NCBI GenBank assembly: GCA_041178545.1
Contig: JBEGVB010000164.1
Span: 1-39,060 of the forward strand
Source: JBEATZ01 sp041178545
GTDB taxonomy: Bacteria; Planctomycetota; UBA1135; UBA2386
Direction of reading: 5' to 3'
DNA length: 39,060 nucleotides
Below, in pieces: positions 9,020-17,390 of this stretch. Position 1 is the stretch's first letter; the number at the start of each line of letters is the position of its first letter. The position numbers and the translations under genes are program-made. The notes below the pieces were generated by a model. It had not been told where the DNA came from and made no database searches. It saw only the letters and a program-made list of their open reading frames with translations.

Positions 9020-12000
9020 ATGTTCTCCCACTTCTTCATCGCCCGGCCGATCTTCGCCATGGTCCTCTCGATCGTGGTGGTGGTGGTCGGCGGCGTCTCC
9101 CTCCTCGGGCTGCCCGTCGCGCAGTACCCGGACGTGGCACCGCCCACGATCAACGTCACGGCCGTGTACCCCGGCGCCAACGCCGTCACGGTGGCCGAGA
9201 CCGTTGCCACGACCATCGAGCAACAGGTCAACGGCGTCGAGCGCATGCTCTACATGAGCTCCCGCTGCACCAACGACGGCGTGATGAGCCTGGACGTCAC
9301 GTTCGAGCTGGGCACCGACCTGAACATGGCGCAGGTCCTGGTCCAGAACCGGGTGGCCATCGCGCAGTCGAGCCTGCCCGACGAGGTGAAGCGCGTCGGC
9401 GTCACCACGCGCAAGAAGTCCCCCAGCATCCTGCTCATGGTCAACCTGACGTCACCCGACGGGCGGTACGACCAGGTCTACATGAGCAACTTCGCGACGC
9501 TCAACGTGAAGGACTCGATCGCACGCATCGCCGGCGTTGGTGACGTGCAGCTGCTCGGTGGACGCGACTACTCGATGCGGGTGTGGCTCGACCCCCAGCG
9601 GCTCGCGAGCCTGAGCATGACCGTCAGCGACGTGGTCAAGGCGATCCAGGAGCAGAACGTGCAGGTCGCTGCCGGGCGCCTCGGCCAGCCGCCGGTGCCT
9701 CAGGACGTGTCGATCGCATTCGACATCCCGTTGCGGGCCCAGGGCCGCCTGACCGCGCCCGACCAGTTCGGCGACATCGTCGTCAAGACCGGCGCAAGCG
9801 GGCAGTCCGTGTACCTGCGCGACCTGGTGCGCGAGACGACGCGCGACACGCGCGGCATCGTCACCTCTTCTGGCATCGAGCTGGGCGCGAAGAACTACGA
9901 GATGAACTGCACCCTCGACGGCAAGCCGTCGGTGGGCATCGCGTGCTTCCAGATGCCGGGCTCCAACGCACTGGACACTGCTGCTGCGATCCGGGCGAAG
10001 ATGGAGGAACTCAAGGGCCGGTTCCCGCCGGGCATGGACTACCAGATCGTCTACGACACGACGGTGTTCGTGCAGGAGTCGATCGCCTCGGTGGTGCAGA
10101 CCCTGTTCGAGGCGTTCATGCTGGTGTTCGCCGTCACCCTGCTGTTCCTGCAGAACTGGCGCACCACCGTCATCCCCATGGTCGCGGTGCCGGTGTCGCT
10201 CATCGGCACGTTTGCGATCATGTCGGCCATGGGATTCTCGCTGAACAACCTGTCGTTGTTCGGCCTCGTGCTCGCGATCGGCGTGGTGGTCGACGACGCC
10301 ATCGTCGTGGTCGAGAACGTCGAACGGTTGATGGCCAAGGGGATGGGGCCGAAGGATGCCGCGCGCAAGGCCATGGGCGAGGTGACGGGAGCCATCATCG
10401 CCACCTCGCTGGTGGTCGTCGCGGTGTTCGTGCCCACCGCCTTCATGGCCGGCATCAGCGGCCAGTTCTACCGCCAGTTCGCGCTCACCATCGCGTTCTC
10501 GACGGCCATCTCGGCCTTCAACTCGCTCACGCTGAGTCCTGCGCTCTGCGGCCTGATCCTGAAACCGCACGACCCGCACGCGGCGCACCACCGCAGCCAG
10601 GCACTGCCTGCGCTGGGCGTGGCCGCCGTGTTCGCCGTGCTGGTGCACGAGTTCCTCGGCGAGCGCATCGAGCACCTGTTGCACCTCGACCCCGCACCCT
10701 CCTGGCTGCCGTGGGCGGTGATGGGCGGGGCTGCCGTGCTCGGCCTCGCCCTCAGCAGGCCGGTCAACTGGGCCCTCGGCTTGTTCTTCCGCGGTTTCAA
10801 CTGGGTGTTCGACCGCGTCATCCTGCTCTACGGCGCCGTGGTCGGCACGATGCTGCGCATCGCAGTGGTGGCGCTGGTCGGCTACGCGGCACTCCTGGGT
10901 TGGACCGGCCAGACCTTCCTGTCGGTGCCCACCGGCTTCGTGCCGATGCAGGACAAGGGCTACCTCGTGGTGAACGCGCAGCTGCCGCCGGGCGCCACGC
11001 TCGCGCGCAGTTCTGCAGTGGTGGCACAGCTCGAGCAGATGGCCCGCGCGACGGAAGGCGTCGCCCACGTGATCGGGCTGCCTGGCTACTCGCCGCTGCT
11101 GTCCACCAACCTCAGCAACGTGGGCGGCATGTTCGTCGTGCTCGCCCCGTTCGCAGAGCGGGCCGGCAAACCGGAGCTGGGCGCGAAGGAGGTGAGGAAC
11201 CGCCTGCTCGCCCGCTTCGGCACGGTGCACGAGGCCCAGGTGGGCGTTTTCGGTGCGCCTCCAGTCGAGGGCATCGGCTCGACGGCCGGCATCAAGCTGC
11301 AGGTGCAGGACCGCCGCAGCGCAGGCCTCCGCACGCTGGAGGAAGGCGTGCAGGAACTCGGCGCTGCCGCAATGGCGGACCCTGCGTACGCGATGGCCTT
11401 CACCTCGTTCAGCACCGCCCAACCGCAGTACCGCATCGACATCGACCGCGAGAAGGCAAAGGCACAGCGCGTCGCCCTCGACGACGTGAACCGCGCGCTG
11501 CAGGCATACCTGGGCTCGCTGTACGTGAACGACTTCTCGTTCATGGACCGCAACTGGCAGGTCAACCTGCAGGCGGACCCGTCCCAGCGCATGCGCACCG
11601 AGGACCTGCTGCGGATCGAGGTCCGCAACGCCGACGGCCAGCGTGTGCCGCTGAGCACCCTCGTGAAGATCGAGGAGAGCTCGGGCCCGCCCGTGGTCAA
11701 CCACTACAACCTCTACCCATCGGCCGAGCTCAACGTCATCGCGGCACCGGGCACCAGCTCGAGCGAGTCGATCGCCCGCATGGACCAGCTGGCTTCCGGC
11801 ACCCTGCCCGAGGTGCTCGGCATGGAGTGGACCGAGCTGAGCCTGCAGGAGATCCTCGCGTCGGAGGACCTGCTCACCAAGCTGGTGTTCCCGCTCGCGA
11901 TCCTGTTCGTCTTCCTCGTGCTGGCGGCCCAGTACGAGAGCTGGTCGCTGCCGCTCGCGATCCTGCTCATCGTGCCCATGTGCATCCTTGCCTCGCTGCA

Positions 12001-12454
12001 GGGCATCAAGCTGGTGGGGCTCGACAACAACATCTTCGTCCAGATCGGCCTCATCGTGCTGATCGCACTTGCTGCCAAGAACGCGATCCTCATCGTCGAG
12101 TTCGCGAAGCAGCTGCAGGAGCAGGGCATGCCGCGGCGCGAGGCCACCGTCGAGGCGTGCCGCCTGCGCCTGCGCCCGATCCTGATGACGGCCTTCTCCT
12201 TCCTGCTCGGCGTGGTGCCGCTCATGCTGGCGAAGGGTGCAGGTGCCGAGATGCGTGCCATCCTCGGCATCGCCGTGTTCAGCGGCATGCTCGGGGTGAC
12301 CGTCTTCGGCCTCTTCTTCACCCCGGTCTTCTACTACGTGATCCGCTGGTGGGTGGAACGCGGCCAGCCTGCTGCACCTGCCGAGACGTCTGGAGCGGCA
12401 CCGACGCCAACGCAACCTCCGGTCCCGCCCGCCGAAGCGCACCCTGCTGACTGA
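9020..12454 (+). CDS. RND efflux pump permease (AcrB/MexB, HAE1-like)
   Basis: Inner-membrane proton-driven drug/substrate exporter, 1144 aa. The N-terminus FFIARPIFAMV is classic, the proton-relay pair is in GVVVDDAIVVVE (about residues 425-426), and the relay Lys is in ALAAKNAILIVEFAK. The two repeated halves are present, each with six membrane helices and large porter loops. Usual length is about 1030-1050 residues; the excess comes from a segment of about 70 residues (DNA about 10577-10787) between helices 6 and 7, and a Pro/Ala-rich tail. The ATG at 9020 is preferred: GGAG lies 10 nt upstream and the helix starts immediately. A GTG at 8996 overlapping the adaptor stop is an alternative. 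The substrate cannot be read from sequence. Confidence 0.96.
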   Translation: MFSHFFIARPIFAMVLSIVVVVVGGVSLLGLPVAQYPDVAPPTINVTAVYPGANAVTVAETVATTIEQQVNGVERMLYMSSRCTNDGVMSLDVTFELGTDLNMAQVLVQNRVAIAQSSLPDEVKRVGVTTRKKSPSILLMVNLTSPDGRYDQVYMSNFATLNVKDSIARIAGVGDVQLLGGRDYSMRVWLDPQRLASLSMTVSDVVKAIQEQNVQVAAGRLGQPPVPQDVSIAFDIPLRAQGRLTAPDQFGDIVVKTGASGQSVYLRDLVRETTRDTRGIVTSSGIELGAKNYEMNCTLDGKPSVGIACFQMPGSNALDTAAAIRAKMEELKGRFPPGMDYQIVYDTTVFVQESIASVVQTLFEAFMLVFAVTLLFLQNWRTTVIPMVAVPVSLIGTFAIMSAMGFSLNNLSLFGLVLAIGVVVDDAIVVVENVERLMAKGMGPKDAARKAMGEVTGAIIATSLVVVAVFVPTAFMAGISGQFYRQFALTIAFSTAISAFNSLTLSPALCGLILKPHDPHAAHHRSQALPALGVAAVFAVLVHEFLGERIEHLLHLDPAPSWLPWAVMGGAAVLGLALSRPVNWALGLFFRGFNWVFDRVILLYGAVVGTMLRIAVVALVGYAALLGWTGQTFLSVPTGFVPMQDKGYLVVNAQLPPGATLARSSAVVAQLEQMARATEGVAHVIGLPGYSPLLSTNLSNVGGMFVVLAPFAERAGKPELGAKEVRNRLLARFGTVHEAQVGVFGAPPVEGIGSTAGIKLQVQDRRSAGLRTLEEGVQELGAAAMADPAYAMAFTSFSTAQPQYRIDIDREKAKAQRVALDDVNRALQAYLGSLYVNDFSFMDRNWQVNLQADPSQRMRTEDLLRIEVRNADGQRVPLSTLVKIEESSGPPVVNHYNLYPSAELNVIAAPGTSSSESIARMDQLASGTLPEVLGMEWTELSLQEILASEDLLTKLVFPLAILFVFLVLAAQYESWSLPLAILLIVPMCILASLQGIKLVGLDNNIFVQIGLIVLIALAAKNAILIVEFAKQLQEQGMPRREATVEACRLRLRPILMTAFSFLLGVVPLMLAKGAGAEMRAILGIAVFSGMLGVTVFGLFFTPVFYYVIRWWVERGQPAAPAETSGAAPTPTQPPVPPAEAHPAD

Positions 12455-12480
12455 GGGGCGCCCCGTGCAGGCGGGATGGG

Positions 12481-12498
12481 GAGCAGCGCCTCCTGCTC
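12481..12498. terminator. Weak hairpin between convergent genes
   Basis: GAGCAG and CTGCTC form a 6-bp stem around a 6-nt loop in the 42-bp gap between the efflux pump and the beta-helix protein gene, overlapping the latter's stop codon. A GGGGCGCCCC palindrome lies just upstream. There is no U-tract, so intrinsic termination is uncertain. Confidence 0.25.
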
Positions 12499-14560
12499 AG
12501 AGCCCGACCGTGGCGCGCAGGCCGTCGCTGCTGATGATCCCGTACTGGCCCGGCATCAACGCAAACCACTGGTAGGTGAACGTAAGACCTGCCAGCGAAG
12601 CCACCGCGGGGATCGACTGCGTGTAGCTGGCCGTTCCCGTGGTCGAGACCGGCTGGAGCGGGAAGCTCGTTGCGAACTCGTTCCAGAGGTACGAGCCGGG
12701 CTGGCCGAACTGGGCGAGGTCGAACGGCAGCGGGTTCGAACTGTCGGTCCAGCCGAAGCTGAGCAGCGCCCAGGTCGCGCGCACGCCGAACACCGGCATG
12801 ATCGCTCCCTCGAGGTTCACGGCCACCGACCCGCCCGGGAGCACCGTGGTGTTGGGCGAGCTGATGCGCGGGAACACGTTGAACAGGCCGAAGCCACCGG
12901 TGCCGTAGCGGCGGATCGAGCCCGTCTGCACGTACTCGTCCGCGCCCAGGTCGGGCAGGGGCTGGCCACCGGCCGCGCTCACGCTCGAGCGCGGATCCCC
13001 CTCGTGGTCGGTGGCAGGCAGCGCATACGCCACGTTGCCCACGTCACGGCACGGCGAGGCCGGCGCGAGCTTGTAGTAGGGCCGCACCAGCTGCGGGTTG
13101 GTGAGGTTGAGGTTGCCTGCCCCCAGCTGGGTCGAGCCTTGGAAGCAGGAATGGTTGAAGATCGTGCCGCCTGCCGTGGTCGCGTCGAACGTGTTGCCGC
13201 CGAAGACCATGTGGTCGAACGCGCTGGACGGCCCCAGGAGGCCTGACGTGATGCCGATGAAGCAGTCTGCCACGGTCACGCTGCGGATGGTGGTCGTGGT
13301 GCCGGTGGCGACGCGGAATCCATAGTTGGGGCTCCGGGCAACCAGCGTGGACTGGACGGAGAGCAGGCCAGGGGTCGTGCCCCCGAGCACGATGCCGGTC
13401 GGGCAGTCGAGGTAACGGTCGCGCAGCACCTGGAGGTTGAACAGCATCGCCGGGCTGCCGGAGCTGTTGACGAACACGTCGAGCCCCTTGCCGCAGGCCT
13501 CGACCAGGTTGTCGTTGGAGGTGACCGCGATCGAGCCTTGGCCGCTGAGGTACAGCGCGACACCCGTGGTGCAGCTGCGGACGACGTTCTTGGTCATCGT
13601 GAGCGTGTAGCTGCCGGGCAACGGGAAGCCGTTCATCTCGATGCCCGTGCCGCAGTTGAGGATAGCGCACTGGTCCACGGTGACGTTCGGGTCGAACGGG
13701 CGGTCGATCAGGATGCTGATGGCCGAGCCGGGGATGTTCGCGAAGCGACTGGTGCGGATGGTCGCGTTGGTTGCGACTGCGCCTGCCGAAGAACGGATGC
13801 GGATGCCGTCCCCGCAGGTGTCGAACCAGTTGGAGCGGAAGATGCCGCCGACGTTGCCGCCGCCGGGGCTCTGGTCCTCGCAGTCGATGGCGCGCCCACC
13901 GAGGTTCTGGAACCGGTTTTCCTCCACGTCGGGCTGCGTGACGGCGCCGTTCCCCACCGAGAACATCTCAATGCCCTTGCCTGGCCCGGTGAAGAGGTTC
14001 TGGAAGAACCTGGGGTCGTTGATGGCGCTGCCGGAGTTGGTGATGCGGATGCCTGCGCCGGTCTGGTTGCGGAACGTGCAGTCCTGCACCCGGGGCCGGT
14101 GACGGAATCCGGGAGCCGCGCCCATCGTGATCCCGTAGCTCCCCTCCTCGACCACCAGGTAGCGGAAGGTGACCTGGTTGCGGTTGAAGAAGACGTTGCC
14201 GGGGAAGGCGAACGTGGTGCCTCCGGCAGGCGCCCGGAAGACGGGCATGCGACCATGGCCCACGAAGGTGCCCTCGATGGACACGTTGTAAGCAGGCACC
14301 AGCGGGAAGGTCTCGCCGTTGGTCGTTGGCGAGTAGACCTGGTTGCCCTCCACGTACAGGATGGTCGAGGTCGAGGGCGTCTGGGCCGGCACGTTGGCAA
14401 GCGCATGGGTCAGGGTGCGCCACGGCATCGTGGGCGACAGACCGTGGGTCGGCGCGTCGGCACCGGTCAACCCGTTGACGTAGTAAGGACCTTGTGCCGC
14501 GAGGAACGAGACAAACAGCAACGCGGGTGCAAGAACCCGCACGGTGGACTGCAGTGTCAT
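12497..14560 (-). CDS. Secreted right-handed beta-helix repeat protein
   Basis: A 687-residue exported protein. The N-terminal signal peptide (about residues 1-22, ending in LAAQG) is followed by YYVNGLTGAD, the opening typical of extracellular parallel beta-helix proteins with DUF1565-like domains. Residues of about 90-500 are built of short repeats with periodic Asn, Gly and aliphatic positions (for example GIRITNSGSAINDP, GIEMNGFPLPG), as in pectate-lyase-like folds. LPDLGADEY near residue 530 is the usual end of such a domain. The last 130 residues form a separate beta-rich module resembling the C-terminus of the secreted protein at 26003-27031. No catalytic site is recognisable. The start is supported by a strong Shine-Dalgarno (GGAAGGAG, 5 nt before ATG), which lies in a self-complementary leader. 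Confidence 0.88.
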   Translation of the reverse strand: MTLQSTVRVLAPALLFVSFLAAQGPYYVNGLTGADAPTHGLSPTMPWRTLTHALANVPAQTPSTSTILYVEGNQVYSPTTNGETFPLVPAYNVSIEGTFVGHGRMPVFRAPAGGTTFAFPGNVFFNRNQVTFRYLVVEEGSYGITMGAAPGFRHRPRVQDCTFRNQTGAGIRITNSGSAINDPRFFQNLFTGPGKGIEMFSVGNGAVTQPDVEENRFQNLGGRAIDCEDQSPGGGNVGGIFRSNWFDTCGDGIRIRSSAGAVATNATIRTSRFANIPGSAISILIDRPFDPNVTVDQCAILNCGTGIEMNGFPLPGSYTLTMTKNVVRSCTTGVALYLSGQGSIAVTSNDNLVEACGKGLDVFVNSSGSPAMLFNLQVLRDRYLDCPTGIVLGGTTPGLLSVQSTLVARSPNYGFRVATGTTTTIRSVTVADCFIGITSGLLGPSSAFDHMVFGGNTFDATTAGGTIFNHSCFQGSTQLGAGNLNLTNPQLVRPYYKLAPASPCRDVGNVAYALPATDHEGDPRSSVSAAGGQPLPDLGADEYVQTGSIRRYGTGGFGLFNVFPRISSPNTTVLPGGSVAVNLEGAIMPVFGVRATWALLSFGWTDSSNPLPFDLAQFGQPGSYLWNEFATSFPLQPVSTTGTASYTQSIPAVASLAGLTFTYQWFALMPGQYGIISSDGLRATVGL

Positions 14561-14565
14561 GGACT

Positions 14566-14641
14566 CTCCTTCCGCCCGCTCTTGGGCGGTCTCCTGGTTG
14601 GCCGCCCGGAGGCGGCGAGGGGTTTCTTCCCGCGGAAGGAG
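14566..14641 (-). promoter_or_regulatory. Structured 5' leader that can sequester the ribosome binding site
   Basis: In the transcript of the beta-helix gene the Shine-Dalgarno segment GCGGAAGGAG (complement of 14566-14575) is perfectly complementary over 10 nt to an upstream arm CTCCTTCCGC (complement of 14632-14641). Between them sits a 6-bp hairpin with a UCCG tetraloop (GCCGCC/GGCGGC, 14601-14616). A competing CCGCCC/GGGCGG helix (arms at 14584-14589 and 14572-14577) overlaps the sequestering arm. The two folds exclude each other, as in translational riboregulators. High GC raises the chance of accidental pairing. Confidence 0.4.
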
Positions 14642-14879
14642 CGCGAGTCAGACCGGTTTAGGGAAAGGCACGAGCACTCGCAAGGACGCGTGGCCGGTCT
14701 CGCATGCCCTTGACGCCCCTCCCACCGCTGGCTCCGCGTGGCATGCACCGGACCGCAACGGGTCGTCGCACCAGGCGCGAGAAAATCGCCGGATCTGCCC
14801 GCACGACCCAGTTGCGTGAGCCATCCTGTCTGCATGACCCCGGCATCCCCCCAGGCGTTCGTGCGCAGCGTGCTTTGTC
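14642..14879. other. Intergenic region between divergent genes
   Basis: With the structured leader this makes a 319-bp gap between the beta-helix gene and the response regulator gene, so it must carry at least two divergent promoters. I see no convincing -10/-35 pair, operator palindrome, small RNA or small coding sequence. Confidence 0.5.
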
Positions 14880-15632
14880 ATGAATCGAATCACGCCAACG
14901 CACCCCCCGTCCGATGCCACCGCTCGCCCCACGCAACCGCGTGAGGTCCCGGAGGCGCTGCCGCACGGCGTCCTGAAGCCCCAGGTTCCAGAGCCGTTGC
15001 GCACCACCCGCATCGTCCTCGCCGACGCGAGGCCGATCGTGCGGGCAGGTCTGCAACACGTGCTCGTGGGCCCCGGCCTGTTGGTCCTCGGTGAGTCCGC
15101 GGACGCGCCACACCTGTTGGAGTCGTGCAGACGCACGAAGCCCGACGTGCTGGTCATGGACCCCGAACTGCCGGGCAGTTCGGGCATCTGCATGATCAAG
15201 TCCCTGCGGGCCGAGTTCCCGGAGATGGCGATCCTCGTGGTCACCGACCTGCCGGCCGAGCTGTACTCGGTGCGCGCGATGTCGGAGGGTGCCTCGGCCT
15301 ACCTGTCGAAGGACGAGGCCGTGGACCTGCTCGTGCCCGCACTGCGGATGGCAGTCAGCGGCCGCAAGTACGTGACGCCTGGGGTGGCTGCCCTGCTCGC
15401 CGAGCACCTCGACGGGACCTCGCGCGGGCTCCCGCACGAGGCACTGTCACCACGCGAGTTCGAGGTCATGCAGAAGCTGGGCGCAGGCCACCGCGTGTGC
15501 GACATCGCGCAACAGCTCGGGTTGAGCATGAAGACCGTGAGCACCTTCCGCGCACGCATGTTGCGCAAGCTGGGCATGCAGACCCACGCAGAACTGGTGC
15601 GCTACCTGGTACAGCACGACCTGCTGAAGTGA
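14880..15632 (+). CDS. Orphan LuxR/NarL-family response regulator with altered receiver pocket
   Basis: A 250-residue DNA-binding regulator. It has a 43-residue Pro-rich N-terminal extension, a receiver domain (about 44-160) and a LuxR-type helix-turn-helix (LSPREFEVMQKLGAG onward, about 184-246). The phospho-acceptor Asp94 (MDPELPG), Thr122 and Lys144 are kept, but the acidic metal-binding pair is Asp49-Ala50 (LADARP) instead of Asp-Asp. It is a clear paralog of the regulator at 23294-23926: the C-terminal half matches closely, including LSMKTVSTFRARMLRKL against LSVKTISTFRTRILRKL. No histidine kinase is adjacent. It may be weakly phosphorylated or partner with the kinase 6 kb downstream; that is inference. 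Confidence 0.9.
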   Translation: MNRITPTHPPSDATARPTQPREVPEALPHGVLKPQVPEPLRTTRIVLADARPIVRAGLQHVLVGPGLLVLGESADAPHLLESCRRTKPDVLVMDPELPGSSGICMIKSLRAEFPEMAILVVTDLPAELYSVRAMSEGASAYLSKDEAVDLLVPALRMAVSGRKYVTPGVAALLAEHLDGTSRGLPHEALSPREFEVMQKLGAGHRVCDIAQQLGLSMKTVSTFRARMLRKLGMQTHAELVRYLVQHDLLK

Positions 15633-15875
15633 CGGTTGCCGAGCCCAGTTCCGTGCAGAACTTCACTGCCGCCGCGCCCCTAACGGGAAATGTCCCATGG
15701 CAATGATCCTTGCAGCCGTGCTGCAGCCCGAGTTCCGATCCGGGACCGGGAAATGCGCGGGACTTCCCATCCCCTCGGGCTCTGGTAGGGTGGGTTCCCA
15801 GCACTGCGTCCGACCAAGGCGTCCCCGCGAAGAGCCCGCTCCCCAATCTCCTCCCCAAGCGCTCCCCACCTTCCC

Positions 15876-17162
15876 ATGTTCAGGTTCGCCATCCCCCTTC
15901 TCGTTTGTTCTTCGCTCGTCGCCCAGAACTACACGCCGGTCGTCGTCGAGACCTTCAACGTCACGACCTCGGGTCGCGGTCGCACCACGACCACGACGAA
16001 CCCGATCGCCAACTGGTTGCCCAACATCTTCCGTCCTGCGATCTTCCAGGTCGCGCTGCAGGGCACGAACTACGTGGTGCGCCATGGTGTGAACGCAGCG
16101 GACTACGACCCGACTCCCACGAGCAACGAGGCGGACACCAACAACCAGGGCATGCGCCTGCCGGTGAACCTCGTCGGCAACGCACAGGCCGTCTCGATCC
16201 AGATGTACGTTCCCTCCACCTGGCAGGGACAGCTGCACAATGCCGGCCTGTGGGCGGAAGGGCTCGTGCAGGACGGCAGCCAACTGGTGACTTGGTCGCT
16301 GCCCAAGCTCGTCTACCTGGACGATGGCGACGGGGTGCCCGGCATCTACGGCCTCGATGACAACCTCGGCACCTATGTGCCGCTGCTCACCGGCAGCCAG
16401 TTCCAGTACGATCGCTACCACCAGCTCACCATCGTCCTGCGCGACGGACTCATCACCTATTTCGTCAACGGTCGCCCGATCTACAAGTACCTCGACGCCG
16501 AGTTCCGCCCGGGCCTGCGCTCGACCAAGATGGGCGCTGCCATCCTGTCGACCTACAACTTCGGCACCAGCCATGAGCTGTTCTGGGACAACTTCTACGC
16601 GAGCGGGGACTTCGACAACGACGGCCTCGACAACCGCACGGAAGACCTTGGTGTGACCTCGCCCACCAACCCCGACACCGATGCCGACACCCTGCTGGAC
16701 GGCTCGGAGGTCGACTTGGGCTCCAACCCGGTGGTGCCCGACACCGACGGGGACGGCCTGCTGGACGGCTACGAGGTCAGCACGGTCGGCACCGACCCCA
16801 CCAAGGCGGACACGGATGCCGACGGCGTGAACGACCGCCTCGACGACCGCCCGCTGGTGAAGGGCGTGAGCACCAACTACCTGGCGACTGCGGCACGCGA
16901 CCTGTCTGCAGACCTGACGACGTTCCCGCTGACGGTGTTCGTCGGCTCCACGACCAGGCAGCAGCAGGCGAGTCGCAACAAGATCTCCAACGACCTGCAG
17001 GCGGCTGCCCAGCGACTGGAGGGGCGCCGCCCCAGCCAAGCCGCGAGCCTGCTCGCCTCCGCGGAGACGAACGCCAAGGCCCTGATGGTGGACGGCACCG
17101 AGAAGAACTACGTGGTCGGCGAGATCCAGCTGCTCCGGGCGCTCCTCGCCTACGGCTTCTGA
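15876..17162 (+). CDS. Secreted protein with calcium-binding type-3 repeats (paralog 1)
   Basis: A 428-residue exported protein. A signal peptide (about 1-17, ending LVAQ) is followed by a beta-rich region of about 220 residues, probably a LamG/concanavalin-like sandwich (a stretch resembling LTIVLRDGLITYFVNGRPIY). Residues of about 245-325 hold thrombospondin type-3-like Asp-rich repeats: DFDNDGLDN, PDTDADTLLDGSE, PDTDGDGLLDGYE, ADTDADGVNDRLDD. These bind calcium in known relatives. The last 100 residues are predicted alpha-helical (SRNKISNDLQAAAQRL, then LLRALLAYGF). There is no cell-wall anchor. It is homologous along its whole length to the next gene, so the pair arose by tandem duplication. 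No clear Shine-Dalgarno precedes the ATG. Function unknown; adhesion or surface binding is plausible. Confidence 0.85.
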   Translation: MFRFAIPLLVCSSLVAQNYTPVVVETFNVTTSGRGRTTTTTNPIANWLPNIFRPAIFQVALQGTNYVVRHGVNAADYDPTPTSNEADTNNQGMRLPVNLVGNAQAVSIQMYVPSTWQGQLHNAGLWAEGLVQDGSQLVTWSLPKLVYLDDGDGVPGIYGLDDNLGTYVPLLTGSQFQYDRYHQLTIVLRDGLITYFVNGRPIYKYLDAEFRPGLRSTKMGAAILSTYNFGTSHELFWDNFYASGDFDNDGLDNRTEDLGVTSPTNPDTDADTLLDGSEVDLGSNPVVPDTDGDGLLDGYEVSTVGTDPTKADTDADGVNDRLDDRPLVKGVSTNYLATAARDLSADLTTFPLTVFVGSTTRQQQASRNKISNDLQAAAQRLEGRRPSQAASLLASAETNAKALMVDGTEKNYVVGEIQLLRALLAYGF

Positions 17163-17202
17163 GCCGAACCTGCCCTCTCCCGCACTCGCCACGTCCCGGC
17201 GT

Positions 17203-17222
17203 GGGCCGAGCCTTCTCGGCCC
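17203..17222 (+). terminator. Hairpin downstream of calcium-binding repeat protein 1
   Basis: A perfect 8-bp stem GGGCCGAG/CTCGGCCC with loop CCTT lies 41 bp after the stop codon. There is no U-tract after it, so it may be a Rho-assisted or mRNA-protecting hairpin rather than a classical intrinsic terminator. Confidence 0.45.
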
Positions 17223-17289
17223 CCCTGACCCGTGCCCAACGTGTTGCGCCGGGCCGTGTCTGCCGTTGCAGGCAGCGTCTGTAGCCAAC

Positions 17290-17316
17290 CTTGACAGGGA
17301 GGCAGCCTCTGTCAAG
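17290..17316 (+). promoter_or_regulatory. Inverted repeat containing a -35-like TTGACA, upstream of paralog 2
   Basis: CTTGACAG (17290-17297) and CTGTCAAG (17309-17316) are perfect inverted repeats, with AGGC/GCCT continuing the stem inside. The left arm holds a consensus TTGACA (17291-17296). With a 17-bp spacer, AAGACT (17314-17319) would be a weak -10. A repressor bound to the repeat would cover this promoter. It could also be a transcript hairpin. Confidence 0.4.
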
Positions 17317-17390
17317 ACTCTCCGCCCCCACTGAGGCTCCGGTCCCGTCGAACGGGCGGGCATGGCCTCAGATGGTTCCCGGAGGTCCCC

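Noticed and set aside
9452..12442. Long open minus-strand frame (about 1000 codons) opposite the RND pump
   Set aside because: No recognisable domain; composition is typical of antisense frames in GC-rich genes, while the plus strand encodes a full RND permease.
12727..12741. tRNA T-loop-like GGTTCGAA
   Set aside because: It is inside the beta-helix gene, with no matching acceptor, D or anticodon stems.
16611..16860. Asp-rich repeats as a DNA repeat array
   Set aside because: The periodicity is that of protein calcium-binding repeats with synonymous variation, not a tandem DNA repeat or CRISPR.
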